DNA from: Adineta vaga
Taxonomy: Eukaryota > Rotifera
Reading direction: 5' to 3'
NCBI GenBank assembly: GCA_021613535.1
Contig: CP075497.1
Coordinates: 5,146,001-5,210,000 of the forward strand
Length of the DNA: 64,000 bases
Below, in pieces: positions 13,002 to 27,693 of the stretch; position 1 is the first letter of the stretch, and the number at the start of each line of letters is the position of its first letter. The translations under genes and the position numbers were made by a program. The notes under the pieces are model-generated. The model had not been told where the DNA came from. It made no database searches and saw nothing but the letters and a program-made list of their open reading frames with translations.

Positions 13002-13803
13002 ATGCTTCTACGAAAATTATTTAATCGGCAATCAATTGCCATTTCATCTTCACTTGTTAATCGTTGTATTTCGACAAGTTCATATCGATTAGCTTCGGAT
13101 AAAGAATTTGTTCATCGTGATACAAAAAAAAATAATTCCGATGTTAAATTTGATTTTACACCGGAAAATTATAAACGAGTCGAAGCAATTCTTGCTATGT
13201 ACCCCGAAGGACATCAATCAGCAGCAGTTATACCATTGCTCGATCTTGCCCAACGACAACATGATGGTTGGTTACCATTATCAGCAATGAATAAAGTAGC
13301 AGAAGTTCTTAAAATGGCCCGTATGCGTGTTTATGAGGTAAAATTAGTCTTAATAATAATAGAAAGTTTTTATTTAGAAATTATTCATTTAGGTTGCGAC
13401 ATTTTATACGATGTTTAATCGAAATCCTATTGGAAAATATCATATTCAAGTGTGTACAACAACTCCATGTTGGTTATGTAATTCGGATGGAATTTTAAAA
13501 GCAATCGAAAATAAATTAGGTATTCATGTTGGTCAAACAACATCCGATGGTTTATTTACATTATCAGAAGCAGAATGTCTTGGAGCATGTGTCAATGCAC
13601 CAATGTTATCGATTAATGATGATTATTATGAAGATCTTACAGAAAAAGATATCATCGAAGTTTTAGATGAAATTAAAAAAGGTGGTAAACCAAAAGCAGG
13701 TCCACGATCTAAACGTTATGCAGCTGAACCACTTGCTGGACTTACATCGTTAACAGAAGAACCCAAAGGACCTGGTTATCAACTCCGTAAAGAACTCCAA
13801 TAA
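13002..13803 (+). CDS. NDUFV2: NADH dehydrogenase flavoprotein 2, mitochondrial (24 kDa subunit)
   Basis: Complex I matrix-arm subunit carrying the N1a [2Fe-2S] cluster. Exons 13002-13337 and 13393-13803 give 248 residues, the family's normal length. The N terminus ([17 protein letters not shown]) is a basic, Ser-rich mitochondrial presequence. Then come [62 protein letters not shown] and [13 protein letters not shown], giving the four cluster cysteines (CTTTPC and CLGAC). The C-terminal [12 protein letters not shown] is also typical. Exon 1 starts right after TATATTTTAG, a splice-acceptor-like sequence abutting the ATG. It lies 274 bp after the DHAD gene on the same strand. Confidence 0.96.
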
Positions 13804-14894
13804 ATTTCTAACCATTTCTTTTTTATTTATCAGCAAAAAAAGTGTCCGCGTGTGTACAAATATAGTGGATTAGATTATATATATATTGAAAAAAAAACAC
13901 ACCAAAACTAACATCTACCGAATTTGAATTATCATTATTACAAGATCTATATTATCAGGTTTTTCAATAGAACAAATAAGATTCTTTCATAAATATATAT
14001 AAATAATTTTAGTATAATAACTATGTATATTTCTGATAGAACTATATTAAATGTTCAGACTGTATAAAAAAACAGCACATGATTTCTAAATGCTTCATAC
14101 AGAAAGAACAAAATTTATTTTTTCTTTAATATTTCTTCTATGAATAGACAGATATTCATCCTATTTCATAGTTTATTTGATTTTTCAACATCGCTAGTTA
14201 TCTTTATTTATCGATAGATGTTATAATTCTTTCTAGAAGATCATTATTGAGGGTCAATTAATCTATTTGTAAAATAAAACGAATTCACATATATAAAAAA
14301 TAAAACATGAAAATACACGTCGTGTTTGAGTACAAAAATCTGTCAAGTAACAATGTAAAAAAAAAGCAATTATTTGTTCAGAACATGTTGTATTGTTTGT
14401 GCGTGTATGGATTACATTAGAATTGATATTAAAATAAAGTTGTCTTTTGATAGAAAATCATTCATTTTTTCAACCACAAGATCATGTAGAATAGATAGTT
14501 TTCTAAATGAGAACATAACGGAAATGTGTAGTTTCTAGTTCTACAAAGCATGAAGATAAAATCAACGAACTCATCAATTATATTCTATCTAATGTCATGG
14601 AGATAAACAAACAATGTAGAGATCTATTATGGAATGAAGTCAGTCATTTTGATCTTCGCTTTGTAATCTTTACAGAGTTATTCTGCACGAAAAATCATGA
14701 TCATTTGAACAAATTGTTTCTACATGGATCAGTGTGATTCAAAAAGTGAATCGATGATGTTTTCAAAATCAAACTAAATCTTAAAAATAACTTCAATGCA
14801 AATGTATTCTAAGTGATCGAGTTTCTTCTGCAAGAACTTTCGATATTACACTAATGTAATAAAAAGAAAACGAGAGAAGAAACTGACGATCAGA
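13804..14894. other. intergenic between convergent genes
   Basis: AT-rich 1.1 kb holding the 3' UTRs of NDUFV2 (plus) and the VWA gene (minus). AATAAA-like signals occur on both strands. No further gene or repeat recognised. Confidence 0.4.
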
Positions 14895-17800
14895 TCAATT
14901 TTGTTTGAGAAGACCTAAATTTTTAATTGCTGCATATTGTGAAGGTATTTCCATTAAAGCACGTAGTGCAAAACTTGAATCCGTATAAGCTGATGCTTCC
15001 ACAACACTATTGTAATTAACAAATTGAAAATTATCAAATTGTCGTGTTGGTAAAGAATCGTCGAATTCTTCCATCATATCCCATGGTCCATCACCAACAC
15101 CGATCATTACGATCGATAGCGGATAATTACTTGCTTCCACAATAGCATCTTTTGTTTGCTTTTCATTCGTTACTTGACCATCAGCAACAATAACCAGAAT
15201 ATGATACTAAACAAAATTTGATGATTTATTCCAGAAGATTTCAAACAAATGGCTAATCAATTGTCTACTTTTATATACAACAAAATCAGTTAATGGAGAA
15301 AGTAATTTGGTTAGAGATTTCATACAAAGGTCGTCTGTATGGCACACATAAACAAATGTATGGTTATTATTAGTTAAGTGAAAGATTTATAATATCGACA
15401 GTGGGATAGTAAAAGTTGTAAGATTACCACTATACTGACATCATAGAAAATGAAGATATAAAAGATTCTATTGCAATGTCATTTTGACCGTAGGGAAAAC
15501 AACACCTCGGATAATACTGACATTCACAGACATAGAAATAGTTGTTTTATCACTAGATAAGCTTTTCCAGGGATATTGTTTTCTCTCGAACGCAGAGATC
15601 TATCCTATGTTCTTATGATTCGCTTTCATACGATGAAAAAGATTTACTTGTCTTGTTTTCTTCACGATTCGTAAAGCTTCTCTAATTAATGGTGCAAAAT
15701 TGGTTGGTCCAGACATACGAACTTTCGGAGTGATCTCATTATATGCTTCAAGAACACCACGAAAACCTTTGCAAAAAGACCCATCTGGCTATAAAAAGGA
15801 AATAATTCTAAATCAATTCAATCAAATCAAATTAACATACACGTAATGGAAAAATTTTTCGATCTAATGTAGATCGATCACCGAAACCAAATGCTGGTAT
15901 TAATGTGTCTGAATCATATTTTTCTAGGGTTCGTCCTACAATAGTAATAACCTATGAAGAAAAAGAAGAACATACATTTTTGTTTTCGTTGATAAAAAAA
16001 ACTAGTCTTACACTTTGATATGGATTCAATAAACCATCTTGAATACTATGTAAAGATAAGCCATGAAAAGAATTTTTCCCCGTTTCTAAATTGCTTATAG
16101 TATAATCAATGCCGAATATCAATTGTGAACGTTCAAGACCGACTTCTTTAACAGCATTGTCGATTTCTTCTAAAGATGTAAAGTCATCTCTAATAACATT
16201 CTGATGTGTTAGAGATGATTTACCTAAATAGATTGATGTCTAAATATATTTGACAAGATAAATTAGATTCAAACTTACGAACAATCACCGGTGGAGAAAG
16301 AGTTTCTTCTGTTGTTGATACTTCACTTGTTGGTTTTGCTGGAGTTTGCTCAAATCGTGATCGACGACGTGGATTTATAGTTATAGATTGTTCTTGTTTA
16401 GGTAATAATGATATTCGAACGATATTTTCTATAACAGGATTATTATTTATCGATGATTTTTCTTCTTGTAACGTTGTTGATGATGATGATGAATGATGCG
16501 AGTCATTATCATCTAGTAATAAACGAAATAAATAAAAGAAAATGATCGATGTTAGAATTTCTCATCGATTGACAGACTAGCAATAAAGAGTCAAGGAGAA
16601 AAAATAAGAAATTCTTTAACTACAACCTGCGATAATTGTTGATGGTGTTGTACTTGTTGAATGTCGTAATGGAGTAAATTTACTTTCAGAATTTGATGGA
16701 GATAGTGTCGAAGAATTTTCTTCGACTATAGTTGGTAACGCTGGAGTAGATGATAATCGATATTCCGTAGAATCACGAAGATGACAAGTATCTTCATGAC
16801 TTTGTCGACGTCGTTGTCTATGAAGTTGAGTTTCATTTTGTTTAGAGGACCGTTGTCGATAGACAATATAGATGAGAAGAAGAAGAAGAAGTAAGAAAGC
16901 AGAAGTCAATATCAATATTAATCCATTTTCTTGATTGACATATGGTACATATGATGCTAATGAAAGAATCGATTTTTTCTATACAAATAAATATGTTATG
17001 AAATTATTTCGAATTAAAAAAACTACAAACATATGAATCTGACGTATGACGTGAACAGCGATCTCGATAACTTCCCGATGATAAAGATCCAATGGAAGAC
17101 GATCGATACTATAAAAATACATCGAAATAAAATCAACATTGATTTGTTTAAATCTATATAGAAGATCATTTTTTTCTTTTCTTTCAATGATTTAGAGAGT
17201 TTATTTTTCGTGTGAAAAACTATCGTCTTTTTATAGACAAGATGACAAATGTTTCGATATCATACGATTTTGAATATAAATAACAAGATGTGTCTATCCA
17301 CTAAAAACTTTGTCCTTTTCTCCCACTAAGATAATATTTCTTTTAGCCTATACATAAATAGCATATGATGATATGTTAATGCTTATTTTAGTGGGAGGGC
17401 GTACCAAGCTTCCTACAGATGTTCGGTTGGACATCATGTTTTCTTATTTTGCTTTGTTCTTCAATCTAGTACGATATGTAGCAGTTCTTCTTCTTCTCCT
17501 TCTTCTTCATAGATAAAAGAACATTATTGAGAATCGACAATGACAACGACGACAGTACGGCCCTTTTTTTTATCTTTCTATATACATATAATAAGTTGTT
17601 TGTTTTTTTACTATTACTTCCGATTGGAACCGAGAAAATAATGCAAAAAAAAGAAGATATAGATGAGGTTCATATCATCTTGTTATTTATCAAAGAGAAT
17701 AGATAATTGAAAAGATATATAGATGAGATTTTCTTGTTTTCCCCTTATACATTCCTCATAATATGTTCTTTTTTTCTACAATTACTAAACTAAAATATGC

Positions 17801-18488
17801 ATCATTGATCTCTCTATTCGTTGACCAATCAATCATGGAATCAATATGAAATAGCATATTCTTCTAAGAACATATATATATATATATTGGCATTTCTCGA
17901 TTTGTCAAAGATGAAACAATCGATTCTGATAATTCACAATGTCTTCGAATTGACGGAAAACTAATAGAAAATATCGAGCAAAAGAAAAGACGATATCAAT
18001 AGAAACAAATTAGAAACTAACCGATGAGTATAGTTATAAACACATCAAAGTCAAATAAACTACTCATTATTATCTCTTTCACAATGTTTTATTGAATTCT
18101 TTGTATTTAGTTTTATGTTTTCTATTATACACATCTCAATAACTTTGTGTTGTCCCTGGAGAAGTACATAGAGATAGACAAAGATTTCATCAAATTCTAT
18201 TCATAGAATATTATATATTACCTTACTGGACTTTCTACCATGTCGCCATTGTTCGCACACTAGATCATCTGATGGCCATATTGGTTTAATGCCATATTTA
18301 CCTGAATGTACATGTTGTAAATGTGGTGTATTGGATGATGATCGAAGACGTTGTTGTTCTTTTGTTGATGGTTGTACAATACGTTGTTGAAAATTAATAC
18401 GAGATGGAAAATTGTTGAAAGCATCCGAGGATGAATAGTATACGTTTGGTAATGATTTCGTGTATGGTCGTTTCAAATATGTCTTCAT
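14895..18488 (-). CDS. membrane-anchored copine-type VWA domain protein
   Basis: Eight minus-strand exons: 18488-18222, 17108-17031, 16978-16627, 16512-16279, 16223-16012, 15951-15841, 15788-15648 and 15206-14895. They total 1707 nt, about 568 residues. The C-terminal half is a copine/RGLG-type von Willebrand A domain: [16 protein letters not shown] with the MIDAS-like DxTx[54 protein letters not shown] and [20 protein letters not shown]. Around residues 130-150 lies a leucine-rich transmembrane helix followed by a basic stretch, so the VWA domain is probably cytosolic. There is no C2 pair as in copines and no C-terminal RING as in RGLG ligases. The N-terminal 115 residues are Ser/Arg-rich and unrecognised. 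Likely a metal-dependent adhesion or scaffold module; substrate unknown. Introns of 1.1 kb and 0.44 kb showed no other gene. Confidence 0.85.
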
Positions 18489-20571
18489 TGATAGAATTGA
18501 AATCGACAGTATCCAAAATACATCAGCAAATGTCTATTGATTTGTTTGTGTTCTTGACGGTTAGTTGCTAATATCTGATGTCATTTTCTTTTACTTCTAC
18601 CGTATCTTTTTTCTGAAGTTTTTCTTATTTGTCAGAGATTTTGATGATGCTAAGAGAATAAAACCAATTAACAGTATAGCAAATTAAGGATAGCCAGTCG
18701 TCCGTCAACACAGCGGGTTTTATTCTTTACCAGCCTTCTATTTCTTCTTCTTCGTTTCGTTATGTATCGTTTGTCAGGCGTACACTCTTCTATTTATCAT
18801 TGTATAGATCCAACACTCAGTGATGTAATTCAAGGCGAGTGGGAGAAGAAGAAGAAGGAGAAGAAGAAATAGAAGAATAGAGAAATTCGCTTGACGATAC
18901 TCAATTCTAGTTCTGGTAAATAGTTAGAAATGTATAGAGGAAAGAGAGAATAGAGATACATACATATATATATATATTTCGAAGAAAATACATACAGACA
19001 CAAAATACATTGAGACATATAACAAACAATCTATAATGCATGCTAATTCCATCAAGATATGGATCATTTCAGAGAAGATCATTTTGTGTAATGTTGCTTT
19101 ATTTTTAGTCGATTCAATTTCTTTGATTATTAGAAAATGATAATATAAAGAAATAACGAAGATTCAGTATGCTTCAAGACAACAGACAACATCCGAGGAT
19201 ATTGATTATCGACCAGCTGTCTCAGATTTTCACTATTCTTGTCAGATATAACCTTGGAAAGAGCATATATCAATTGAGTTTTCTGCATGATGAACTCACT
19301 ATTTTCATAGTTAAGTTACTTCGACGACTGCAAAAAATACAATGTCAAAACATTGAGATCAATCTTAGTCGATATTTTTATACATAAATATTGTTCTCAA
19401 GTTGACTACGATCAAAAAAAAATATTCCGAAGGACAAAAAATTTTCTTGATTGAATACATTCATTTTATATGTAGACATCTGGTTTCTTTTGGGTTTCAG
19501 CAATTGGAAAATGTCACATAGAATAAATAAGACATCATATAAAATAACGAACTGTATATTCAATGACAAGATCTTCATTGCGATTCATTTTTTATTCTCC
19601 TGAACTCAATGTACACTGTAATAACAGTATCAAGGCATCAATATATCAATAATAATGATGATGGCGATTCTACGGACACGTATATCTAACAACTTCATCT
19701 AGAATAGATAAGATAAATAGATAAGTTATGGAGAATCCATGTTAAAAATAGAGAAAAGCTATTGTATTGACATGAAATATTGTCCCATGTTGGAATAACT
19801 CTTTCTGTATAGAATTGAGAACTGATAGTATCATTCGATAAAGAATTAAATGAAAAATAAAAACTTGGTATTGCCATCCACTTTCTATGATCAATTTTCA
19901 ATGAATTAATTCATTTTACGTAGGATGTTCATTTTGTCTAAATTATAGATTTTTATGGATAATTTTCAAATACAATATCATGTGACAACATTTGTCATTC
20001 ATAAGATATAATTACTTCGACGTTTTTTTCTTCTTTGGACAACAATGAACGTAATTCAACTATCGGATTGTTCTCTTCTAATAATGGAACATAACAACGA
20101 TTTGTGGTTCAATATCATATTCTGCTTTTACAAAGATTAATTTTCGTAAAATTCTACGTTTTATTCGAGAATATAGTGTGGAAAAATTATCCAATGTTCA
20201 TGCTTCTATTCAACTAGGAATTTCGCTGAGTAACGATATTTTCTCAAAATCTTGATTCTATCCTTTACCTAGTATTAATTATCAATCATAATATGTATTG
20301 CAAAAGATTCATTGTATCAAAAAAAAGTCAATAATAGTGTAATTATCGGTACTGTTTACACAGCACCATATAACCAACTCGATTGTATTCGTTTCATGAC
20401 CTATGACATATTTTCTTCTTCTTTCCTCTCTTCGATCACCACGTGATTCTTCATTTAATTACATTCACTCTCTTCTCTCGCGTTTCTGGCGAAGCCGTGC
20501 GAAAATATGAGATGTGTAGAGACAAAACCAGTATCGAGACTTCGAGAATTATAAAATAGTTATCGCTTCTC
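18489..20571. other. intergenic upstream of the VWA gene and of U2
   Basis: About 2.1 kb with no intact gene. It includes a purine-rich stretch (18838-18900), a TA run near 18963, and ORF scraps at 19169-19387 (plus) and 19695-19901 (minus) that look protein-like but lead nowhere. Promoter of the VWA gene on the minus side. Confidence 0.4.
19169..19901. pseudogene. possible gene relic
   Basis: A 72-codon plus-strand ORF (residues such as LIIDQLSQIFTILVRYNLGK and LLRRLQKIQCQNIEI) has the leucine spacing of F-box/LRR-type proteins. A 68-codon minus-strand ORF has KWMAIPSFYFSFNSLSND. Neither has a start, splice partners or continuation. I cannot name a family; this may be chance. Confidence 0.15.
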
Positions 20572-20755
20572 GGCCTTTTCGGCTAAGATCAAAGTGTAGT
20601 ATCTGTTCTCGTCGGTTTGAAAGCCGGCGCTGGTCCCATTGGGGCCAGGCTCTTTCAAGCAGATTTTTGGACATGGGCCAGGATCACCCGAGTTCACTCG
20701 GACCTGTGCCACGGATCGTCTCGACACTGCAGTGCCGTCGAGTTCGGTCCACTCC
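20572..20755 (+). ncRNA. U2: U2 spliceosomal snRNA
   Basis: Starts ATCGCTTCTCGGCC, then GGCTAAGATCAAAGTGTAGTATCTGTTCT, which includes the branch-point recognition sequence GTGTAGTATC conserved in U2. Stem IIa (20610-20630, CGTCGGT/GCCGGCG) and stem IIb (20632-20650, CTGGTCCC/GGGGCCAG) are GC-rich but pair fully. The Sm site ATTTTTGG follows at about 20664. A CCGAG/CTCGG hairpin (stem III) and a CTCGAC/GTCGAG stem with loop ACTGCAGTGC (stem IV) follow. Compensated pairing suggests a working gene. The 3' end is approximate. A short A/T element (ATAAAATA) lies about 14-21 nt upstream of the start. Confidence 0.93.
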
Positions 20756-20775
20756 CGTTTCTTTCGGGAAACGGG
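20754..20775 (+). promoter_or_regulatory. hairpin at the U2 3' end
   Basis: CCCGTTTC and GAAACGGG pair as an 8-bp stem around a short loop directly after the U2 body. It may mark the 3' end or processing signal of the snRNA. Confidence 0.4.
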
Positions 20776-21366
20776 AATCCATTTAAAAAAAACTAAAAAG
20801 AATTTATTTGATTTGATTTTTGGGTTGAATGGTATGCATAAGGACAGAAATGGGACTAGCCCTGTAAAACTAGGAAACTAGTTGCTTATTACAATTGTAC
20901 CAAAAGGTAAATGTCATGAATATCACATCATGGTTGCGATGACGAAATAAAGCGGATAGTAAAGAAATTTACTGTTTGACAGAGCAATCTATTTTTCTGA
21001 ACAATTTAATGATATTGACATTAAGTCAGAAAGAAAAAGCTGGAATATATTTAAGAAATGAAGAAAAAGATTAATTGTATTAATTTGAGCATTCTTTTAG
21101 TTAGGAAAAAAAATAGCTGATTGAATGGTTTAAATACATGTTTGATCTTTCAAACATATATATATATATCGAAATATATTGTTCTGCTAAAAAAAAAGAA
21201 AAAGACACCAGAAGATAATTAAGATGAAAAGTCCGAAAAAATTGCATTATCACAAAAGAAAACCAAAGGACATGCAGATCTGCGAAAGAACGATTGTTAA
21301 GGGAAAATGTTAATATCTAGCAAAAAATATTTTATGTACAGAAATCAGTTATCCATTGGTATAGTC
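20776..21366. other. spacer between U2 and PRKAB
   Basis: AT-rich, no gene seen. A short TA run near 21160. Contains the PRKAB 3' UTR on the minus strand. Confidence 0.4.
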
Positions 21367-22609
21367 TTATTTTCCTGTCGGTTTATAGAAGCATGTAGTA
21401 ACGAATTTTTGTTTATATCGTGTTGTTGTACTTAATACCATGACTCCATCCTAAGAAGAAATAACGATTTATTATATGTATTCAAGTTATGTATTAGAAT
21501 ACTTACTCGAATCGATAATGCGTAGAGATGTTTTAACATAACATGATTAGGTTCAGGTAAAAGTGCAGGCTCATACTAAGAAGATAGATAGAATAGAATA
21601 GGGTATAGTAAAAGAAGAGAAAACTTACATGAGCAGCAGTATCTTTATTGAGAATAATATTAAGTAAATGTGGAGGTAAAAATGGTGGTTTATCAGATGG
21701 TGAAAAATCTTCACGATTTGGTGGTGGCCAAGTTTGATCATAAGAACCTGGCGGTGAACGAGCCATATCAGGATCTTCCGCTATCAATGAAAAGCATAGA
21801 TAATAGAAAATAAAAACGTTGAAAATATTTCACAACTTACATTGTTGTTTATTCATACCAGAATGTTGATTATTAGTTAAAATTGAATCCGATGTGAGAG
21901 CTTCCATAACTTCAAAATCACTCTTTTTAACAGTCACAATATTATTACGACCATTATGACCATCCTCAACCGATGGCTAAAAGTATCAACGATAAAAACG
22001 TAGAAAATATTGAAAAATTTAACTAAAACATTCTCATACTTCATTTAAATCATATTCCCATCGACCATCAATCGAAAATTTATATTCATGTTTACCTTCA
22101 GGTAATTCCAGAATAGCAACAAAATCATTATCACTATAAACAAAAGAAGAGACTCAGTTAAAACATCTTGATATATATGGCGAAAGAATAAGTACCTTTT
22201 AACCATCACGATCGTTTCTTTCCAATTCGTAAATGAACCAACTAGTAAAGCTTCCTTATCCTTTGGTGAAGCAGGATATTTAAATACAACTGGTATTGTT
22301 TTCTTTTCGTTTTGCATTTCTGCTTGAACAGCTTGTTGTGAATGATGGTGTTGCATTTGACGTTGATTACGAATACGAATTGGTAAACTACTATCATGTC
22401 TTGGTGAGATCTATATACATAAATATATATATATATATAATCCATTTTTCTATATGTGATAACATTACTCGTTCGTCAACTGGTAATAAATGATTATTTC
22501 CTGTGCTATCATTGTGATCCAGTGTCACATAACGACCATCTTCACCATCTCGTTCGTAACGTGTATACGTATCACTACGTGTACGACCTGATTGTTGTTG
22601 ATTACCCAT
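21367..22609 (-). CDS. PRKAB: AMP-activated protein kinase beta subunit
   Basis: Scaffold and glycogen-binding subunit of AMPK. Seven minus-strand exons (22609-22469, 22410-22196, 22133-22040, 21976-21841, 21780-21629, 21575-21507, 21450-21367) give 296 residues. MGNQQQSG begins with a Gly2 myristoylation motif. The CBM48 glycogen-binding domain is seen in IPVVFKYPASPKDKEALLVGSF, TNWKETIVM, FVAILELPEGKHEYKFSIDG and RWEYDLNE. The C-terminal alpha/gamma-binding region is very conserved: PPFLPPHLLNIILNKDT, EPALLPEPNHVMLKHLYALSIRDGVMVLS, TRYKQKFVTTCFYKP. The length is close to animal beta subunits. An acceptor-like TTTTAG lies about 22 nt before the ATG. Confidence 0.96.
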
Positions 22610-23259
22610 TGTGTTGTAGAAATATCTATTTGTCTAAAATGATAATAATCAAACAAATAATCGCATTTTCAAAATGTTTATCATCTTATTCGCTTTTTTT
22701 CAGACATTGAATTTCTTTTTTCTAATATTAACTAGTTTTTTTTTCGTATAATAATGAGAAACAGAAAACAACATTTTTTTTCTTCTCACTCAAACTCTTG
22801 CTTTTCTTTAATACGTATAGATGATATATAATACAAAAAACAGACACTATTGCATCATGCGCGCATACACACACACACACACATATATATATTCACAAAT
22901 ATATCATTTAATCTCTTCATTGTCTTGTCTTTCTTTTTTGTCCATGCAAACAAAAATTGCATTCACCAAACAAATCACTATGAATCTTTGGTTCGTGAAA
23001 AATAGATCCATGAAAAAAGAAAAGATATGTATATATCGATGTGAAACACAAGAATAAATATCTAGGAGACAAGAGATCAAACGAGACAATAAGTTGATAG
23101 TTAGAACAATAGTAGTAGTAGTAGTAGTAGTAATACAAAACAACGAGTAGAGTAGAAATATGTATATATACAACATATATCAGAGAGAAAAAACAACTGT
23201 ACAAAGACATACACACACTCACACAGGTACAAAAGACAAAAGAAAAGAAAAGAAAATAA
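22610..23259. other. spacer between PRKAB and GTF3C4 with microsatellites
   Basis: Holds a CA-dinucleotide run (about 22867-22882), a TAG-triplet run (about 23110-23132) and TA-rich stretches. ORFs crossing it are low-complexity and not genes. Probable PRKAB promoter and GTF3C4 3' UTR. Confidence 0.5.
23110..23132 (+). repeat. TAG/GTA triplet microsatellite
   Basis: About seven tandem AGT units in the spacer downstream of GTF3C4. Confidence 0.8.
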
Positions 23260-25937
23260 TCAACCACAAAATGTGCATGTAAATCCTCCAAGTATTTTAA
23301 TTAATGTTGTCAATTGTGTTGATTCATCAATTGCTGTATCACTGATATAAAAATTACATAGTGAACAACGTTTTGCACGATCTTGGGCAAATATAGGAAG
23401 AAACGTTTTATTACAACGTTGAAAATCATGACCATTTGGACAGGTAACATCGAAAAATGTTCGAATATGTAATGTTTGTCCACATAATGGACAATGAAGA
23501 TATTTTTGATCACATGTTGATAAATATTGACTATTAATTTGTGCTGGAGGTGTTGGTCCATTGGATATTGTTATTGGTGTTGATGTCATATTTGGATTTG
23601 CCATGGCTAATAATGAACCAAATTGTGCAGTTAGATTATTTCCTGTTAAACTAGTATTTGCATTTCCACTTGTATTTGTTGCATTAGCTGATGCTTGTAA
23701 TTGTTGAGTTGAATATTGTAATAATTGTTCACACCAATAAAGGATTGATTTTTCAATCGGAGTTAATTGTAATTGTTGTTCAGTTGCTGGTCGATTTTGA
23801 ACATAATCATATAATTTCTTGATTAAATCAATTGAAATCATTTGAGCAAAAACATCCGCTAGAAATAACATATAGGGAGCTTGTCGTAGACCATTTCCTA
23901 GGCCACTATTATGATATGATAATAAGAGACGACACAATGAATGTACTTTTTTCAATAAACTAACACTAGCTTGATCTGCACAATCAGCAACAGACATAAT
24001 TAAATCTGTTAATGCATTGGATTTATCTGAATAGAGCAAAACACGTAACGCTGCTAGTACATCATTCAAACGAAATGATGGCAATGGATTTGAAAGAAAA
24101 AATGTTATCGTTGATGAAACATCTTTCAAAGAATAAACTGATAATGTTAATATCGCTTCACTACGTTTCATCGTTAGAACAGTACAATGTGTTGGAGTAA
24201 TACCAGCAGCTTGACAATCGCTACCTATCAAACAAATAGAGAATTAATTTCGTTCATTTGTTTTTTGTTTTCAATCTTTCTAACCTGCTGGTAATAATTG
24301 ACAAAATTGTTCAAATCTCGTCGCATGTTGTTGATGATGATGATGATGTGGATCATTAAATTGTTGTGTCACTTGTCTATGTATAAAACCATCTCTACAT
24401 ATTAAATACAAATCTTGTGTATCAGATAAAAAATGCGTTAAGACACTGGAATTTAAAGCATATTCATTGACTGTTTTGATTGTAAATTGTGAACAGGATG
24501 TATTATAACCTGTTGATGTTATATTTAATGTTGCTATAACAATAGAGTCCATTTGAGCAAAAAATAATCGATATTCATTATGTTGTTGATATAAAGCAAT
24601 ATGATGTATTCGTGCACCATTCGAAACGAGATGTGGAGATTCTTGTTTTGTATAAGCAAGTAATGGTGCTAATTCATTCCCAGTTAAAGATATGGATATC
24701 AATGAAACATGACCATGTGATGAACCTAATGCAAGAATACCGGCTGTATCTGATAGTGACAACCATGCCATAGCTGATATAGAATTATGTGGTGATCGAT
24801 ATGGTGCATCAGTTTTAGAATTATGTAGTCCATTGGACATCGGTGGTGAATTGCCAGGTTTTTTTGTACCATTAGCTGTTGCAAATGACGGTTCAGTTGC
24901 ATTAGGTTCTAATAGAGCGGCATATGTTAATGTAAGATTATTTGTTTGTTGCTGTTCAGATAATTGCCATATAGCAACATGACCAGATTCGAGACCACAA
25001 AAGAGAAGAACGAAACGAGATGGTGAATCGCGGCGAAGTACATTGGACCAACCGAGACAAGTGGGAACTAAAATAAAAATAAATGAGTTAATTTATTTCT
25101 CTTTCTCTTTTGCAGATTCTATGCTAAATGATAGTATGTGAGAAAGAAAAAGGGCAAGAATTGTTTTAGTTGTTTTTTCCTCTGCCTGTATTTCTCTTCT
25201 TCTCGAATGCGAAAACAAAATAGACAATCGTGGTTTTCTTTCTTTTCTCTCTATTAGTAGAAAAAGAAAAAGACAGCTGATGATTATTTCGAAAGTCTTT
25301 TTTCTTTTCTCGTTCATAGTAAAAAAAAAGAAAGGAGAGGAAGGAAATCCGCAGTTCTTCTTATTCTTCTATTTTTTTCTATTTCAGACATTCATCTGTT
25401 CACAGAATATATGCAAACATTTTTCTTTCTTTTATTCCTACCAAGCAATGCTTCTTCATCACGTGACAATCCTCCGCCCGTTGATGTTGTTCCATTTGTA
25501 GTTGGTGGTTTTCGTGAAGTTGCTGGATTACTACCATTACGTTCATCTAATTGAGATCGCCATCGTTTCGATACGTTAAATAGAACAACAGGCGATTCTT
25601 GATTTGCATCACATATAACAAGTTGACCTGTCGATGAAGCAACTGCTAATAAACGTGCACCGTCAGGTCGTAAAGAATCTGGACAGAAAAGTGCAAGTGG
25701 TGTGTATGTATAATAACGTAAATCATCTTGTTCAAGATGTTGATCAAGTTGAAACCATGAAACAGTAAATAATTGAACTTTACGTGAAGAATGACCACTG
25801 AAAGTTAATAATGTGAAACCAGTTGAAGATGCAATTGCAAAACGAGACCAATCGGAACAAGAAATAGCGCCATCTTTGAGTGAGTCCGACGTTTGAAAGT
25901 GCTGCTCTTCAAGCAGCGAACAATCAAAGCCGCTCAT
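23260..25937 (-). CDS. GTF3C4: general transcription factor 3C polypeptide 4 (TFIIIC90) homologue
   Basis: TFIIIC subunit for RNA polymerase III genes such as tRNAs. Three minus-strand exons, 25937-25442, 25067-24285 and 24224-23260, give about 747 residues. The N-terminal half reads as beta-propeller sequence (SCSDWSRFAIASSTGFTLLTF, LLAVASSTGQLVICDA, CGLESGHVAIWQL, AWLSLSDTAGILALGSSHGHV). The C-terminal end is a Cys-rich finger of TFIIIC90 type: CPLCGQTL, CPNGHDFQRC, RCSLCNFYISD and a final CTFCG. The middle is helical. Length and order match the family, although sequence drift is high, so the call rests mainly on the zinc-finger end and the propeller. Other propeller-plus-zinc-finger proteins are less likely. 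An acceptor-like TTTCTAG lies about 25 nt before the ATG. Divergent with ARF1. Confidence 0.8.

Positions 25938-27693
<1,756 letters not shown>

Noticed and set aside
20639-20881. 80-codon ORF on the plus strand
   Set aside because: It lies over the U2 snRNA gene and has no protein features.
22821-23291. Several ORFs of 78-124 codons
   Set aside because: They read CA, TA and TAG microsatellites and the 3' end of GTF3C4; no splice or family support.
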